A stretch of DNA of 27,398 bases from Lentisphaeria bacterium (GCA_017456805.1 JAFTIQ010000033.1:1-27398); one strand, 5' to 3'; positions 16,612-25,527 are shown, counted from the first letter of the stretch. Translations and numbers: made by a program. Notes: generated by a model from the sequence alone, not told the origin.

Positions 16612-18093
16612 TTACAATTTGATAATTTTCATAGCGAAACAGATGATCGCGGCAATTGCGGCAAAACAGAGTGCCACTGCACAAATCAGTTCCCCTTTTG
16701 TAAAGCAGGGCGGGACTGTTTTGCCTGCCTGAGGAGGTTCCGCACTCAATTCCTGATGTGCTCTGATGTATACCGGGATCCCGACAGCCATAAAGACGAG
16801 CGCCATAAAGAGGTAACTCAATCCAGCGGCATAGATCATCCAGAGCGCATAAACCGTTCCTGCGACCCCGCAGAGAAGTGCAAACTCTTTTCTGACAGGA
16901 GCATTTTCCGGATATTCCCCTTTCACGCAGATCTTCCAGAGATAGGCAGTACATGCCAGATACGGCGGCAGGATCATGACCGCTGTCACAGAAAGCATGG
17001 TGTTCCAGGCATTGTTGGCAAAATAAACCAGGATCATGGCAAGCTGCATCACGGAACTGGTTACGATCAGAGAAACATTCGGTGTTTCATTGGCATTTTC
17101 CTTCCGGAAAACTTTGGGGAATGTTCCATCCATCGCCGCGGCATACGGGATCTGAGCGATCATGATCGTGAATGCCAGCCAGCTGGTCAGCAGCGCAATG
17201 ATCACACCAAGATTCATGATCCACCCGCCCCAGTTTCCCACAACAGATGCCAGAATCGGCGCAGTGGAAGGATTGGAAAGTCCTGCAAGAGAAGCCTGAT
17301 CCATCCGTCCGAAGGGCAGAACAGAAAGAAGAATGTAAATCACCAGGCAGATCAGGAACCCGAGAAGAGTTGCTTTCCCCACATCTTTCTGACTTTTTGC
17401 TTTCCCGGAAACAACCACCGCTCCTTCGATCCCGATAAACGCCCATAATGTGACCAGCATCGTGGATTTGATTTGAGAAAGCATGCTTCCAAGCGGTTTC
17501 AGCTGAAGTGCCTTATCCGTTTCGTTGCCTCCCATATCAATGGAGAAGATGTGCCATTTGAAGCAGAAGAGCATGACAAGGATAAACAGAAGGATCGGCA
17601 GGATCTTGAAGACCGTTCCGATGATATTCACAAATGCCGCCTGCTTGACTCCCCGCAAAACCGCCCAGTTCATGATCCAGATCACACAGGAGCCACCGAT
17701 GATCGACCATAAATTGTTCCCGCCCGTAAACGTCCCCGGAAAGAAGTAGTCAAAGGCATCCATGAGCAGAACAGCATACCCCACGTTTCCGAAAATGTTG
17801 CAGAGCCAGTACCCCCATGCCATCTGGAACCCGGCGAATCTGCCGAATCCGAGCCGGGCATAGGCATAAATCCCCGTCGAAGCATCAGGACGGGCATCCG
17901 AAAGGATCCGGAATGTGTTTGCAAGAAAATACATCCCGATTCCCGTGATGATCCAGGCAAGCATCACAGCCCCGACAGCTGCTCCCTGCGCCATGTTTTG
18001 CGGCAAACTGAAAATGCCCCCTCCGATCATTGCACTCACCACCAGCGCAGCAAGGGCAACAACCCCTAATTTTTTGTCTTGTGTGTTGTTCAT
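16612..18093 (-). CDS. aaxC: Arginine/agmatine antiporter, ArcD/AaxC type
   Basis: APC-superfamily exchanger with 12 or more hydrophobic spans in 493 aa. The N-terminal motif VVSAMIGGGIFSLPQNMA is typical of the ArcD branch. Segments such as GNVGYAVLLMDAFDYFFPG and STMLVTLWAFIGIEGAVV match what I recall of the Chlamydia antiporter AaxC. Substrates are inferred: the adjacent arginine decarboxylase suggests arginine uptake in exchange for agmatine. Arginine/ornithine exchange is the alternative. GAGAGGGGG precedes the ATG. The gene starts 18 nt after the lipoprotein stop and 19 nt before adiA. Confidence 0.85.
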   Translation of the reverse strand: MNNTQDKKLGVVALAALVVSAMIGGGIFSLPQNMAQGAAVGAVMLAWIITGIGMYFLANTFRILSDARPDASTGIYAYARLGFGRFAGFQMAWGYWLCNIFGNVGYAVLLMDAFDYFFPGTFTGGNNLWSIIGGSCVIWIMNWAVLRGVKQAAFVNIIGTVFKILPILLFILVMLFCFKWHIFSIDMGGNETDKALQLKPLGSMLSQIKSTMLVTLWAFIGIEGAVVVSGKAKSQKDVGKATLLGFLICLVIYILLSVLPFGRMDQASLAGLSNPSTAPILASVVGNWGGWIMNLGVIIALLTSWLAFTIMIAQIPYAAAMDGTFPKVFRKENANETPNVSLIVTSSVMQLAMILVYFANNAWNTMLSVTAVMILPPYLACTAYLWKICVKGEYPENAPVRKEFALLCGVAGTVYALWMIYAAGLSYLFMALVFMAVGIPVYIRAHQELSAEPPQAGKTVPPCFTKGELICAVALCFAAIAAIICFAMKIIKL

Positions 18094-18111
18094 GTTTCCC
18101 CCTCTCTTTTC

Positions 18112-18555
18112 TCATAGAAAACCCATACTTACAATATGCGGTTTCCCGTTTATGGTTCCAAGAACCAGCCGGAACAAAAGTTCCTGTTTGATCCGGTCCT
18201 GATTCTTTCCTTCCCGTTCAAAGGTCACTTTCCAAATCATGTTATGCATCAGCGGAAGTTCCAGATCCGCAAGATATTCATAGGAAATGATCTTTCCGAA
18301 CTGCTCCCGGATATTCTTTTCCGACAGATGAAAATCTTCTTCCGTTATCTTGTCGTTCCCGGAATTGACATATTTTGCAAACTGTTTGAAATTACCGTCT
18401 TGTATCGATTTCAGAAGCTCCTCTCCGATCTGGCGCAGCTCAGGAGAATCTTTGCTGAATTCATGACGGTTCACATCTGTGCCGGATTCCTTGTGGATCG
18501 TCCGGCACGCCGGAAGCAGCAGACAAAGCAGCAGCAGAAAAAGAATTTGTCTCAT
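18112..18555 (-). CDS. Small lipoprotein coupled to a secretin-like gene
   Basis: A 147-aa protein beginning MRQILFLLLLCLLLPAC, a lipoprotein signal with the acylated Cys at residue 17. The mature part has a helical region and a C-terminal FRLVLGTINGKPHIVSMGF that resembles NTF2-like folds. The start at 18555 overlaps the stop of the secretin-like gene in ATGA, which fixes it and rules out the longer in-frame version. Small lipoproteins that help secretins reach the outer membrane (pilotins) are known, and that role is a reasonable inference here, but no pilotin family is recognised. Confidence 0.78.
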   Translation of the reverse strand: MRQILFLLLLCLLLPACRTIHKESGTDVNRHEFSKDSPELRQIGEELLKSIQDGNFKQFAKYVNSGNDKITEEDFHLSEKNIREQFGKIISYEYLADLELPLMHNMIWKVTFEREGKNQDRIKQELLFRLVLGTINGKPHIVSMGFL

Positions 18556-20249
18556 GGCGTATTTCCTTTCTTGCCGGAGGGAAGTCCTTTTTTCCTTTTC
18601 TTCGTAAGCGCAAGTGCTTCTGAAGTGGAAGGCGATGCCCATTCACATTCACCGACGATCACAAGATCCGCATATCGTGTGCTGGTGGTGACCGTTCCGA
18701 AAATATATTCCAGATAAGGGATCCGGCAGAGCCACGGGATCCCGGTGCGGGATTTTACCGTTTCCTGCTTCCGCAATCCGCCAATGATGAAACGGTTTTT
18801 CCCGTGAGGAAGGCTGATGGTTTGATTCACCGTGTTTCCCGGAGCGATTCGGGGCGTTCCGTTGGATTCGAAACCGATCAGACTGGTGTTGGAAGCGGTG
18901 ATCTCAAAACTGGTTTCTTCCAGATTCACGGAGACGTTTTTCACATTCAGAGTGAACCCGTACCCCGCATTGGATCTGGTCACGATCTGCTGATTGCCTT
19001 TTCCGACAGGCAGATCCGTTTTCAAAGTCTCGCCCACCAGCGCGGAAAGCAGTTCATAAGGTCCGACTCCGGTATCCGGCAGCGTGCTGAGATCTTTCAC
19101 AGGCTTTGAGGTGTCGATGTAAAAAATCTGAGTAACGCGGTTCAGGAAGGCTGAAGAGGCATTTCTGATGCAAAGTTCTCCGGTATGAGCGATTTTTGCT
19201 TTCCCTTTGCTCACCAGAAAATCCAGATACCTGGTGTTCCACTTCGGGTTGAAGTTGTAAAAACTTGTCCGTTCCGAACCGTAATCCAGCGTAAAGGAAG
19301 GTGTCTGATTATAGATCGCCGCCCAGTTGTTGCGGTAACGTCCGCCGGCAGAAAAGAAATCTGCGCCTTCGTTGTTTTTCCAGTTCTGGAAATCGATCCC
19401 GATCTTGTCATCATGTTCTTTGTAGATCTCATAAATGGAAATTTTCAATCTGACCTGAGGGATCGGGACATCATATTTTTCCAGCATTGCGGCGACGTTG
19501 TAAGAAGAGTAATTGGCAACATCGAAGATCAGCCAGTTCAAGTCCGGATCGTATGCAACGAGATCGGTTCCCTGCCATAATTCTGTCACATCCTGAATGT
19601 TCATTCCCATATTTTCGATCAGGGGCATCAGATTTTTTGCCGGTACAAATTTCGACATGTAAATGAACATCTGGGAACCGAAACTCAAAGGGCCCATGGA
19701 TGGATTGTCCAGCATGGAAACCAGTGTGTCGATCCCCATACCATTTTTATGATCCTTGAACCGGTACTCTTCCGCGCTGACGATCAGAAGCCCTGTTCCA
19801 TCAACATATTGCAGACATTCGACAGCTGTATTGCTTCCCAGCTGTACCTGCGGCGAAAATCCCGGCTGGCTGCTGGCGGAATTCAATTCCGGAGCACTGA
19901 CCGTCGCAACAGGCGGATTGCCGGAATTCCCGGGATACTGCTGCTGAAGACTCGTGTTGCCAACCCGTTTTGACTGAACCATCTGCCGCAGGTAATCCCG
20001 GAATTCGTACGGGTCAACGTGCTTGAGAATATAAGTTTTTGTAATCACCCGCGGATCGTTATTGTCCCGGATAAAATGAACTGCATTGATATGATCTTTC
20101 ACATTCAGCAGCAGCTGAGCTTCCACTCTGGTTCCGGCATAACCTCCGGTGTTGCCTGTATTGGAATCCCGGGGAACTCCCGGGATCTCTCCCCCCGATA
20201 CCGACGAAAAAAGAGCGATCAAAACAGGTACAAACAGTTTTCCTTTCAT
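18552..20249 (-). CDS. Secretin-like protein (second of pair)
   Basis: A 565-aa exported protein with a signal peptide (about 1-20, cut near SGG). An N-domain contains TYILKHVDPYEFRDYLRQMV (about 72-91). A Gln/Ser/Pro-rich linker follows. The C-terminal part carries secretin-type features: VRLKISIYEIYKEHDDKIGI and the closing pattern GIPWLCRIPYLEYIFGTVTT. Both are divergent from GspD/PilQ consensus. Secretins form outer-membrane channels. It begins 21 nt after the first secretin-like gene and is coupled to the lipoprotein. Whether it forms a pore alone, with its paralogue, or for the Tad pilus cannot be told. Confidence 0.75.
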   Translation of the reverse strand: MKGKLFVPVLIALFSSVSGGEIPGVPRDSNTGNTGGYAGTRVEAQLLLNVKDHINAVHFIRDNNDPRVITKTYILKHVDPYEFRDYLRQMVQSKRVGNTSLQQQYPGNSGNPPVATVSAPELNSASSQPGFSPQVQLGSNTAVECLQYVDGTGLLIVSAEEYRFKDHKNGMGIDTLVSMLDNPSMGPLSFGSQMFIYMSKFVPAKNLMPLIENMGMNIQDVTELWQGTDLVAYDPDLNWLIFDVANYSSYNVAAMLEKYDVPIPQVRLKISIYEIYKEHDDKIGIDFQNWKNNEGADFFSAGGRYRNNWAAIYNQTPSFTLDYGSERTSFYNFNPKWNTRYLDFLVSKGKAKIAHTGELCIRNASSAFLNRVTQIFYIDTSKPVKDLSTLPDTGVGPYELLSALVGETLKTDLPVGKGNQQIVTRSNAGYGFTLNVKNVSVNLEETSFEITASNTSLIGFESNGTPRIAPGNTVNQTISLPHGKNRFIIGGLRKQETVKSRTGIPWLCRIPYLEYIFGTVTTSTRYADLVIVGECEWASPSTSEALALTKKRKKGLPSGKKGNTP

Positions 20250-20270
20250 AAGATATCCCCCCTCTTGAAA

Positions 20271-21728
20271 TTATTTCTGATGTTTCTTTTTGCCGATTTT
20301 TTTCAGTTCGCCCACCGCAAAATCCGGAAGTTTGGAGGAACGGCCCGTATCAAGAACAGAAGCTTTTACCGTCAGATAAATCCGGGTCTTTTCATTTTGT
20401 GTGGTCGTGGTGCTGAACAGATATTTCAGAAGGGGGATCTCTGAAAGAAAAGGAACGCCGATGGTCTGTTCCACCACACTGTCGCTATCCCATTGGGCAA
20501 GCACAAATTCCTTGTTCAAATCCATCAGAACGCTGCTTTGAGTCTGGCTCGTTTCCACCAGTTCCGCTCCGAGGTTGTTCCGGTCAACAACGTAAGCCGT
20601 CTGAATGTAATATGTAAAATTCACAGTTCCATTGAACTTGGTATAATCTCCCGGTTTGTAATCTGCCACGGAAAAGGCTTCACTTGCCGGATAGCCGGAT
20701 TGCGGGGAACCGTAATGCAAATTCACAATGGGCGCCGTGATCCGCAGCATCGCCTGATACATCCCCTCTTCCAGCCCGAGAGAATCCTTCTGCACACTTG
20801 TCTGGTCATTGTTGCTCTTGATGATATTCTGGAACTCCGGGCTGAAATAAATGGAACTCACCGAAGAATCGGAGTTGGAAACCGTCAGAGAAGCCGTATC
20901 CTTGATTTCAGCCGTACCGTTCTGCTCCAGGATCCGGATAAAACTTGCATCGAACTGAGGCGCAACAAAAAATCCTCCCAGCGGTCCCGACATCGCCTGA
21001 AGCGCAGAACTCCCCGCGGAAGTAATGCTGAAACTCTTGAATGCCGCCTGAACCATATTCAAACCGGGTCCGTTTTTCCATGCCAGATACTCGATCCCGA
21101 TATCACGAAGCGTACTTTCCCGGACTTCATAAAGCGTCAATTCAAATTGAATCTGCGGCGCCGGACGGTCAAGATATCCGAGAAACTCATAAACATATTC
21201 CGTATTCGCCGCATTGTCTTTCCAGTAAATCTGATTCGAATTTTCATCCCAGGCATAAACAGAACTGTACGGCCCTTCTCCGATCACGCTGTTGACCAGA
21301 ACATTCAGCAAATTCTGACCCGATCTGTATTTCGGACGGTACACCGCCCGTGTGATCCCTGTTCCCTTCACGATCTCTCCCGGCTCCTTCCCCGACAGCG
21401 GAATCGGACGATCTGCCTTTGCAATAAAATCATCCACACAAGGCATCATTTCCACCGGACAGGTCACCGTCAGAAGCTGCGTATTGTCAGCTCCATACTC
21501 AATAGAACCAACGGATGAATTGATGTTATAACGCATGACCATTCCCGTGACAAACGGTGCAAGATCATTGGATTGCGCATACTTCAATCTGTAAATTTTG
21601 GAAACCATATAATCCTGTGCATCATCCTGGATCAAATGGATTTTCCGAACCCCCGGTTTTTCCTCTTCCCCATTGGCGGTCAGGAAAAAACACGCCATCA
21701 TCAGAACATAAAAACTTTTTCTGAACAT
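20271..21728 (-). CDS. Secretin-like protein (first of pair)
   Basis: A 485-aa exported protein. The ATG at 21728 has a GGGGGG ribosome binding site about 7 nt upstream and gives a clean signal peptide (MFRKSFYVLMMACFFLTANG). An upstream in-frame TTG is rejected. An N1-like domain includes KIYRLKYAQSNDLAPFVTGM (about 39-58). A second N-domain region has YLDRPAPQIQFELTLYEV. The C-terminal secretin motif VPFLSEIPLLKYLF is close to consensus. It is the first gene of the minus-strand run. Overall layout and the N-domain motif match the second protein, so the two are probably paralogues. Confidence 0.8.
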   Translation of the reverse strand: MFRKSFYVLMMACFFLTANGEEEKPGVRKIHLIQDDAQDYMVSKIYRLKYAQSNDLAPFVTGMVMRYNINSSVGSIEYGADNTQLLTVTCPVEMMPCVDDFIAKADRPIPLSGKEPGEIVKGTGITRAVYRPKYRSGQNLLNVLVNSVIGEGPYSSVYAWDENSNQIYWKDNAANTEYVYEFLGYLDRPAPQIQFELTLYEVRESTLRDIGIEYLAWKNGPGLNMVQAAFKSFSITSAGSSALQAMSGPLGGFFVAPQFDASFIRILEQNGTAEIKDTASLTVSNSDSSVSSIYFSPEFQNIIKSNNDQTSVQKDSLGLEEGMYQAMLRITAPIVNLHYGSPQSGYPASEAFSVADYKPGDYTKFNGTVNFTYYIQTAYVVDRNNLGAELVETSQTQSSVLMDLNKEFVLAQWDSDSVVEQTIGVPFLSEIPLLKYLFSTTTTQNEKTRIYLTVKASVLDTGRSSKLPDFAVGELKKIGKKKHQK

Positions 21729-21821
21729 TTGAATCCCCCCTTCATTGTTCAAATTTTTAACGGCAGCAATTCCATCCGTCTTCAGACATCCATTGTTTTC
21801 CGGACGTTTGAAATCACTATT

Positions 21822-21840
21822 GCGGTAAAACCGCTTTTTT
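21822..21840 (+). terminator. Possible short intrinsic terminator
   Basis: GCGGT (21822-21826) pairs with ACCGC (21830-21834) across a 3-nt loop, followed by six T residues. It lies in the divergent spacer between the secretin operon and the restriction-modification gene, reading toward the latter. It would stop antisense or stray + strand transcription. The stem is short. Confidence 0.45.
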
Positions 21841-21971
21841 GTTTTGACAGAATTTCCCGGAGATAGTTCCCCCGCAGAATGAAATAAAAAAACTGCACGG
21901 GCTTGAAAATGATGCCGCTAAGAAGTACATTATCCGGGAATGAACAAATCGAGTTTAACTGGGATGATGAC

Positions 21972-24749
21972 ATGTTGACAGCTGCACAACAGCGGAGTGC
22001 CGCAAAAAAATTTGCCGCCGAATGGAACGGCAGAGGTTATGAAAAAGGCGAAACACATATATTCTGGACTTCTCTCCTGAGGAATGTCTTTGGAGTGGAA
22101 CAACCGGAAGCTTTTATTTCTTTCGAAACACAAGTATTTCTGGGGCATACCTCTTTCATCGATGCCTATATCCCGGAAACAAAAGTCATGATCGAACAGA
22201 AAAGTCTGGATATCGATCTCAATAAACCTGCAAAACAGTCCGATGGCTCCATGCTCACTCCATATCAGCAGGCAAAACGGTATTCCGATGAACTGGAACT
22301 TTCCAAAAAACCACGCTATATCGTGGTTTGCAATTTTCAAGCCTTTCATATTCATGATATGGAACATCCCCACGATGAACCGGAAGTGATCAAACTCGCA
22401 GATCTCCCAAAAGAATATTATCGGTTGAGTTTCCTGACGGATCTCAATAAAGCTCATCTCAAACGGGAAATGGAACTCTCCATCAAAGCCGGTGAAATGG
22501 TCGGTTTGCTCTATGATGCAATCCTTAAGCATTATATTGATCCCTCAGCAGAACAGACTCTGAAGTCTCTGAATCTGCTCTGCGTCCGTCTGGTATTCTG
22601 CCTTTATGCTGAAGATGCAGGAATCTTTAAACTGAAAAATCAGTTTCATGATTATTTGGCTCAGTTTGATTCAAAACAGCTCCGGCGCGCTCTGATCGAT
22701 CTGTTCAAGGTCCTCAATACAAAAGAAGAAATGCGGGATCCTTATCTGGATGATGATCTGGCGGCATTCCCTTATGTCAATGGCGGTTTGTTCGCTGAAA
22801 CAGAAATCGAAATCCCGCAGCTGGATGATAACGTCAAAGAACTGCTCCTTGCAAGGGCAAGCGATAACTTCGATTGGAGAGAAATCTCCCCCACCATTTT
22901 CGGTGCCGTCTTTGAAAGCACTTTGAACCCGGAAACACGCCGCTCCGGCGGGATGCATTATACCAGTATTGAAAATATCCACAAAGTGATCGATCCTCTA
23001 TTCCTCGACGACCTGAAAAAAGAACTGAAAGAGATCCTGAACATCAAAGCACTCCCGACCCGCAATAAAAAACTGTTTGCCTTTCAGGATAAACTGGCAA
23101 GTCTCACCTTCCTTGATCCCGCTTGCGGTTCCGGTAACTTTCTAACCGAAACCTATCTTTCTCTACGACGATTGGAAAATAAATGTATTGAGGTCCTGCA
23201 TGGCGTTGGACAGCAATTCCTGTTGGACCCCATCAAGGTAAGTATCAAGCAATTTTACGGTATTGAGATCAATGATTATGCTGTTTCTGTGGCAAAAACT
23301 GCTCTCTGGATCGCAGAGAGTCAGACGATGCGGAAAACGGAAGAAATTCTCGGCAAAGAACTGGATTTCCTCCCTTTGAAGAGTTATGCAAATATTATAG
23401 AGGCGAACGCCTTGCGGATAGATTGGAACACTGTCATTCCAAAAGAAAATCTGAATTATATCATGGGAAATCCGCCGTTTGTGGGAGCAAGACTTATGTC
23501 TGCCGAACAAAAAGCGGATTTGAATGAAATCTTTGCCGGGGTAAAAAATGCAGGCAATCTTGATTATGTCAGTTGCTGGTATAAAAAGACGGTAGAAATG
23601 ATGCAGGGAAATACAATCCGCTCCGCTCTGGTTTCCACCAACAGTATTACGCAGGGTGAACAGGCCGCATTGCTGTGGAAGCCGCTGTTTGAAGCCGGTG
23701 CGCATATTGATTTTGCCCACCGCACGTTCCGCTGGGATAGTGAAGCGAATATAAAAGCCCATGTGCATTGTGTGATCATCGGTTTTTCAGTAGCGGAGAA
23801 CCTGAAGCCAAAACAAATCTTTGACAATCAGACAAGTCCGACTGGTCAGACGTGTCGGACAATAAACGCTTATCTGACAGATGCCCCCGGTGTCTTTATT
23901 GAAAGCAGGAATAAACCTTTGTGTGATGTTCCGGAAATCGGAATTGGCAATAAACCGATTGATGACGGGAACTATCTCTTTTTGCCGGAAGAAAAAGAAG
24001 CATTTTTACAGATTGAACCAAAAGCAGAAAAATATTTCCGCCTTTGGTATGGTGCTCAGGAATTTATCAACAACAAGCCCCGGTGGTGTCTTTGGCTTGG
24101 ACACTGCTCTCCAGCCGAACTCCGGCAGAAGCCGGAATGTATGAAACGAGTGGAAAATGTACGCAACTTCCGCCTTGCAAGCAAAAGTGAAGGAACCCGT
24201 AAAATTGCAGATAAACCAACCCGCTTTCATGTGGAAAATATGCCGGAAGGAAATTATATCGTTTTACCAAAAGTGTCATCTGAAAAAAGATGCTATGTTC
24301 CAATTGGTTTTTTCTCCCCTGAAATTTTATGTAGCGATCTGGTGTTTTTAATTCCTCTTGCTTCTCTTTACCACTTTGGCATATTAACAAGTAGTGTCCA
24401 CATGGCATGGATGCGTGTTGTTGCCGGACGGTTGAAGTCAGATTATCGCTATTCCAAGGACATCGTCTACAACAACTTCCCGTGGTGCGAACCTACCGAA
24501 GCGCAGAAAGCCGCCATCGAAAAAACTGCTCAGGCAATCCTTGATGCCAGAGCATTGTATCCGGATTGCAGTTTAGCCGATCTTTATGACGAAACAACGA
24601 TGCCGCCGGAACTCCGCAAAGCCCATCAAGCCAATGACAAGGCTGTAATGAAAGCCTACGGTTATGTGCCCTCTATGACCGAGCCGGAAATCGTCGCAGA
24701 TCTGATGCAGCGCTATCAGGAACTGACCGCTGCCGAAAATAAGAAATAA
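21972..24749 (+). CDS. Single-chain Type IIL/IIG (MmeI-like) restriction-modification enzyme
   Basis: Combined endonuclease and adenine-N6 methyltransferase with its own target-recognition region. The N-terminal nuclease motif is Asp64, ten residues, then Glu75-Gln-Lys77, the PD-ExK type pattern seen in MmeI relatives. Methyltransferase motif I (LDPACGSG, 381-388) and motif IV (NPPF, 500-503) are intact. The region beyond about 610 is expected to recognise DNA. Starts at 21903 (TTG) and 21909 (ATG) are possible. The ATG at 21972 gives MLTAAQQRSAAKKFAAEW, the usual beginning for this family, and 925 aa. No separate R, M or S gene is next to it. It is likely defensive and horizontally acquired. 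The recognition site cannot be read from sequence. Confidence 0.87.
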   Translation: MLTAAQQRSAAKKFAAEWNGRGYEKGETHIFWTSLLRNVFGVEQPEAFISFETQVFLGHTSFIDAYIPETKVMIEQKSLDIDLNKPAKQSDGSMLTPYQQAKRYSDELELSKKPRYIVVCNFQAFHIHDMEHPHDEPEVIKLADLPKEYYRLSFLTDLNKAHLKREMELSIKAGEMVGLLYDAILKHYIDPSAEQTLKSLNLLCVRLVFCLYAEDAGIFKLKNQFHDYLAQFDSKQLRRALIDLFKVLNTKEEMRDPYLDDDLAAFPYVNGGLFAETEIEIPQLDDNVKELLLARASDNFDWREISPTIFGAVFESTLNPETRRSGGMHYTSIENIHKVIDPLFLDDLKKELKEILNIKALPTRNKKLFAFQDKLASLTFLDPACGSGNFLTETYLSLRRLENKCIEVLHGVGQQFLLDPIKVSIKQFYGIEINDYAVSVAKTALWIAESQTMRKTEEILGKELDFLPLKSYANIIEANALRIDWNTVIPKENLNYIMGNPPFVGARLMSAEQKADLNEIFAGVKNAGNLDYVSCWYKKTVEMMQGNTIRSALVSTNSITQGEQAALLWKPLFEAGAHIDFAHRTFRWDSEANIKAHVHCVIIGFSVAENLKPKQIFDNQTSPTGQTCRTINAYLTDAPGVFIESRNKPLCDVPEIGIGNKPIDDGNYLFLPEEKEAFLQIEPKAEKYFRLWYGAQEFINNKPRWCLWLGHCSPAELRQKPECMKRVENVRNFRLASKSEGTRKIADKPTRFHVENMPEGNYIVLPKVSSEKRCYVPIGFFSPEILCSDLVFLIPLASLYHFGILTSSVHMAWMRVVAGRLKSDYRYSKDIVYNNFPWCEPTEAQKAAIEKTAQAILDARALYPDCSLADLYDETTMPPELRKAHQANDKAVMKAYGYVPSMTEPEIVADLMQRYQELTAAENKK

Positions 24750-24792
24750 TTTCAGACCCCCCAAAACAACCAGAAGGAAAAGGAGTACAAAA

Positions 24793-25101
24793 ATGGTCAA
24801 ACATATCATTCTCTGGAAATTGAAATCCGAAATTACCGCCGATAAAAAAGCAGAAATCCTTGCGGGAATCAAAACAAATCTGGAAGCACTCGCAGGAGTC
24901 GTTCCGGGATTGCTGGAAATAAAAGTGAATTGTGAAAATGTTCTTGCCTCATCCAATGCGGATCTTATGCTGGATTCCACTCTGGAAAGTGCAGAAGCTT
25001 TGAAAGGGTATGCGGTTCATCCGGCACACGTAGCCGCGGCCGATACTTACGTCTGCCCCTTCACCGAAGTCCGCCTTTGTCTGGATTACGAAATTTTTTG
25101 A
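24793..25101 (+). CDS. Dabb-domain (stress-responsive alpha/beta barrel) protein
   Basis: A 102-aa protein covering one Dabb domain. It starts MVKHIILWKLKSEITADK and includes a VNCENVLASSNADLMLD strand region and YAVHPAHVAAADTYV near the C-terminus. Dabb proteins are small dimeric ferredoxin-like barrels, often stress-linked, with no single reaction known. AAGGAG sits 7 nt before the ATG. It follows the restriction enzyme gene by 43 nt, and whether the two share a transcript is unclear. Confidence 0.85.
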   Translation: MVKHIILWKLKSEITADKKAEILAGIKTNLEALAGVVPGLLEIKVNCENVLASSNADLMLDSTLESAEALKGYAVHPAHVAAADTYVCPFTEVRLCLDYEIF

Positions 25102-25155
25102 AAAATAAACAGAAACGAACGGTGAACAAGGGGAATCAACGGAGAGCTGATCCAC

Positions 25156-25402
25156 CCGAGTTCCGGGAATACTGGGAGAGAGCGGGCAAAGGAAAGGTTT
25201 TATCGCAAGAGCTTTTCTTCGTGCTCCCGGCGCAAAAGCCTTTTGCCCGAGTTCTGGGAATACTGGGAGAGAGCGGGCAAGGAAAGGTTTTATCGCAAGG
25301 GCTTTTCTTCGTGCTTCCGGCGCAAAAGCCTTTTGCCCGAGTTCCGGGAATACTGGTAGAGCGCGGGCAAAGGAAAGGTTTTATCGCAAAAGCTTTTCAC
25401 CG
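25156..25402. repeat. Tandem repeat, three copies of a 91/90-bp unit (third partial)
   Basis: The unit starts at CCGAG at 25156, 25247 and 25337, so the spacing is 91 and then 90 bp. Copies one and two are almost identical, with a single-base deletion in the second. The third diverges after about 65 bp. Each unit carries inverted arms, such as CGGGCAAAGG (25183-25192) with CCTTTTGCCCG (25239-25249), and a perfect palindrome GCAAAAG-C-CTTTTGC. The block can fold into large hairpins and looks like a REP-like intergenic element. An open frame runs across it, but I do not accept it as a gene. Confidence 0.8.
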
Positions 25403-25417
25403 GACACCCCGGCGCAA

Positions 25418-25457
25418 ACTCCGTACACTCTGTTCACTCCGTACACTCCGTTCCTCC
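25418..25457. repeat. CTCCGT microrepeat block
   Basis: Four imperfect copies of a roughly 9-10-base word (ACTCCGTAC, ACTCTGTTC, ACTCCGTAC, ACTCCGTTC) lie directly after the 91-bp repeat array. The same words recur at 27246-27281 (inverted) and 27364-27398. Confidence 0.7.
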
Positions 25458-25500
25458 CCAGCTGATCCTCAGCTTGTGCGCCTGTCTTTTCGGCTCAGCC

Positions 25501-25527
25501 GGAAATGCGGGAAATGCGGGAAATGCG
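25501..25527. repeat. Three copies of a 9-bp tandem repeat
   Basis: GGAAATGCG occurs three times without a gap, just before the tRNA pair. Together with the two neighbouring arrays it makes 25102-25545, a stretch with no gene, almost wholly repetitive. Confidence 0.75.

Noticed and set aside
18556..18642. Extended start for the small lipoprotein
   Set aside because: It would overlap the secretin-like gene by 91 nt and bury the lipoprotein signal. The ATG at 18555 is coupled by ATGA and begins the signal.
21844..21869. A promoter for the restriction enzyme based on TTGACA at 21844
   Set aside because: No acceptable -10 element lies 16-18 bp downstream.
25156..25402. A CRISPR array
   Set aside because: The units are contiguous 91/90-bp copies without unique spacers, and there are no cas genes.
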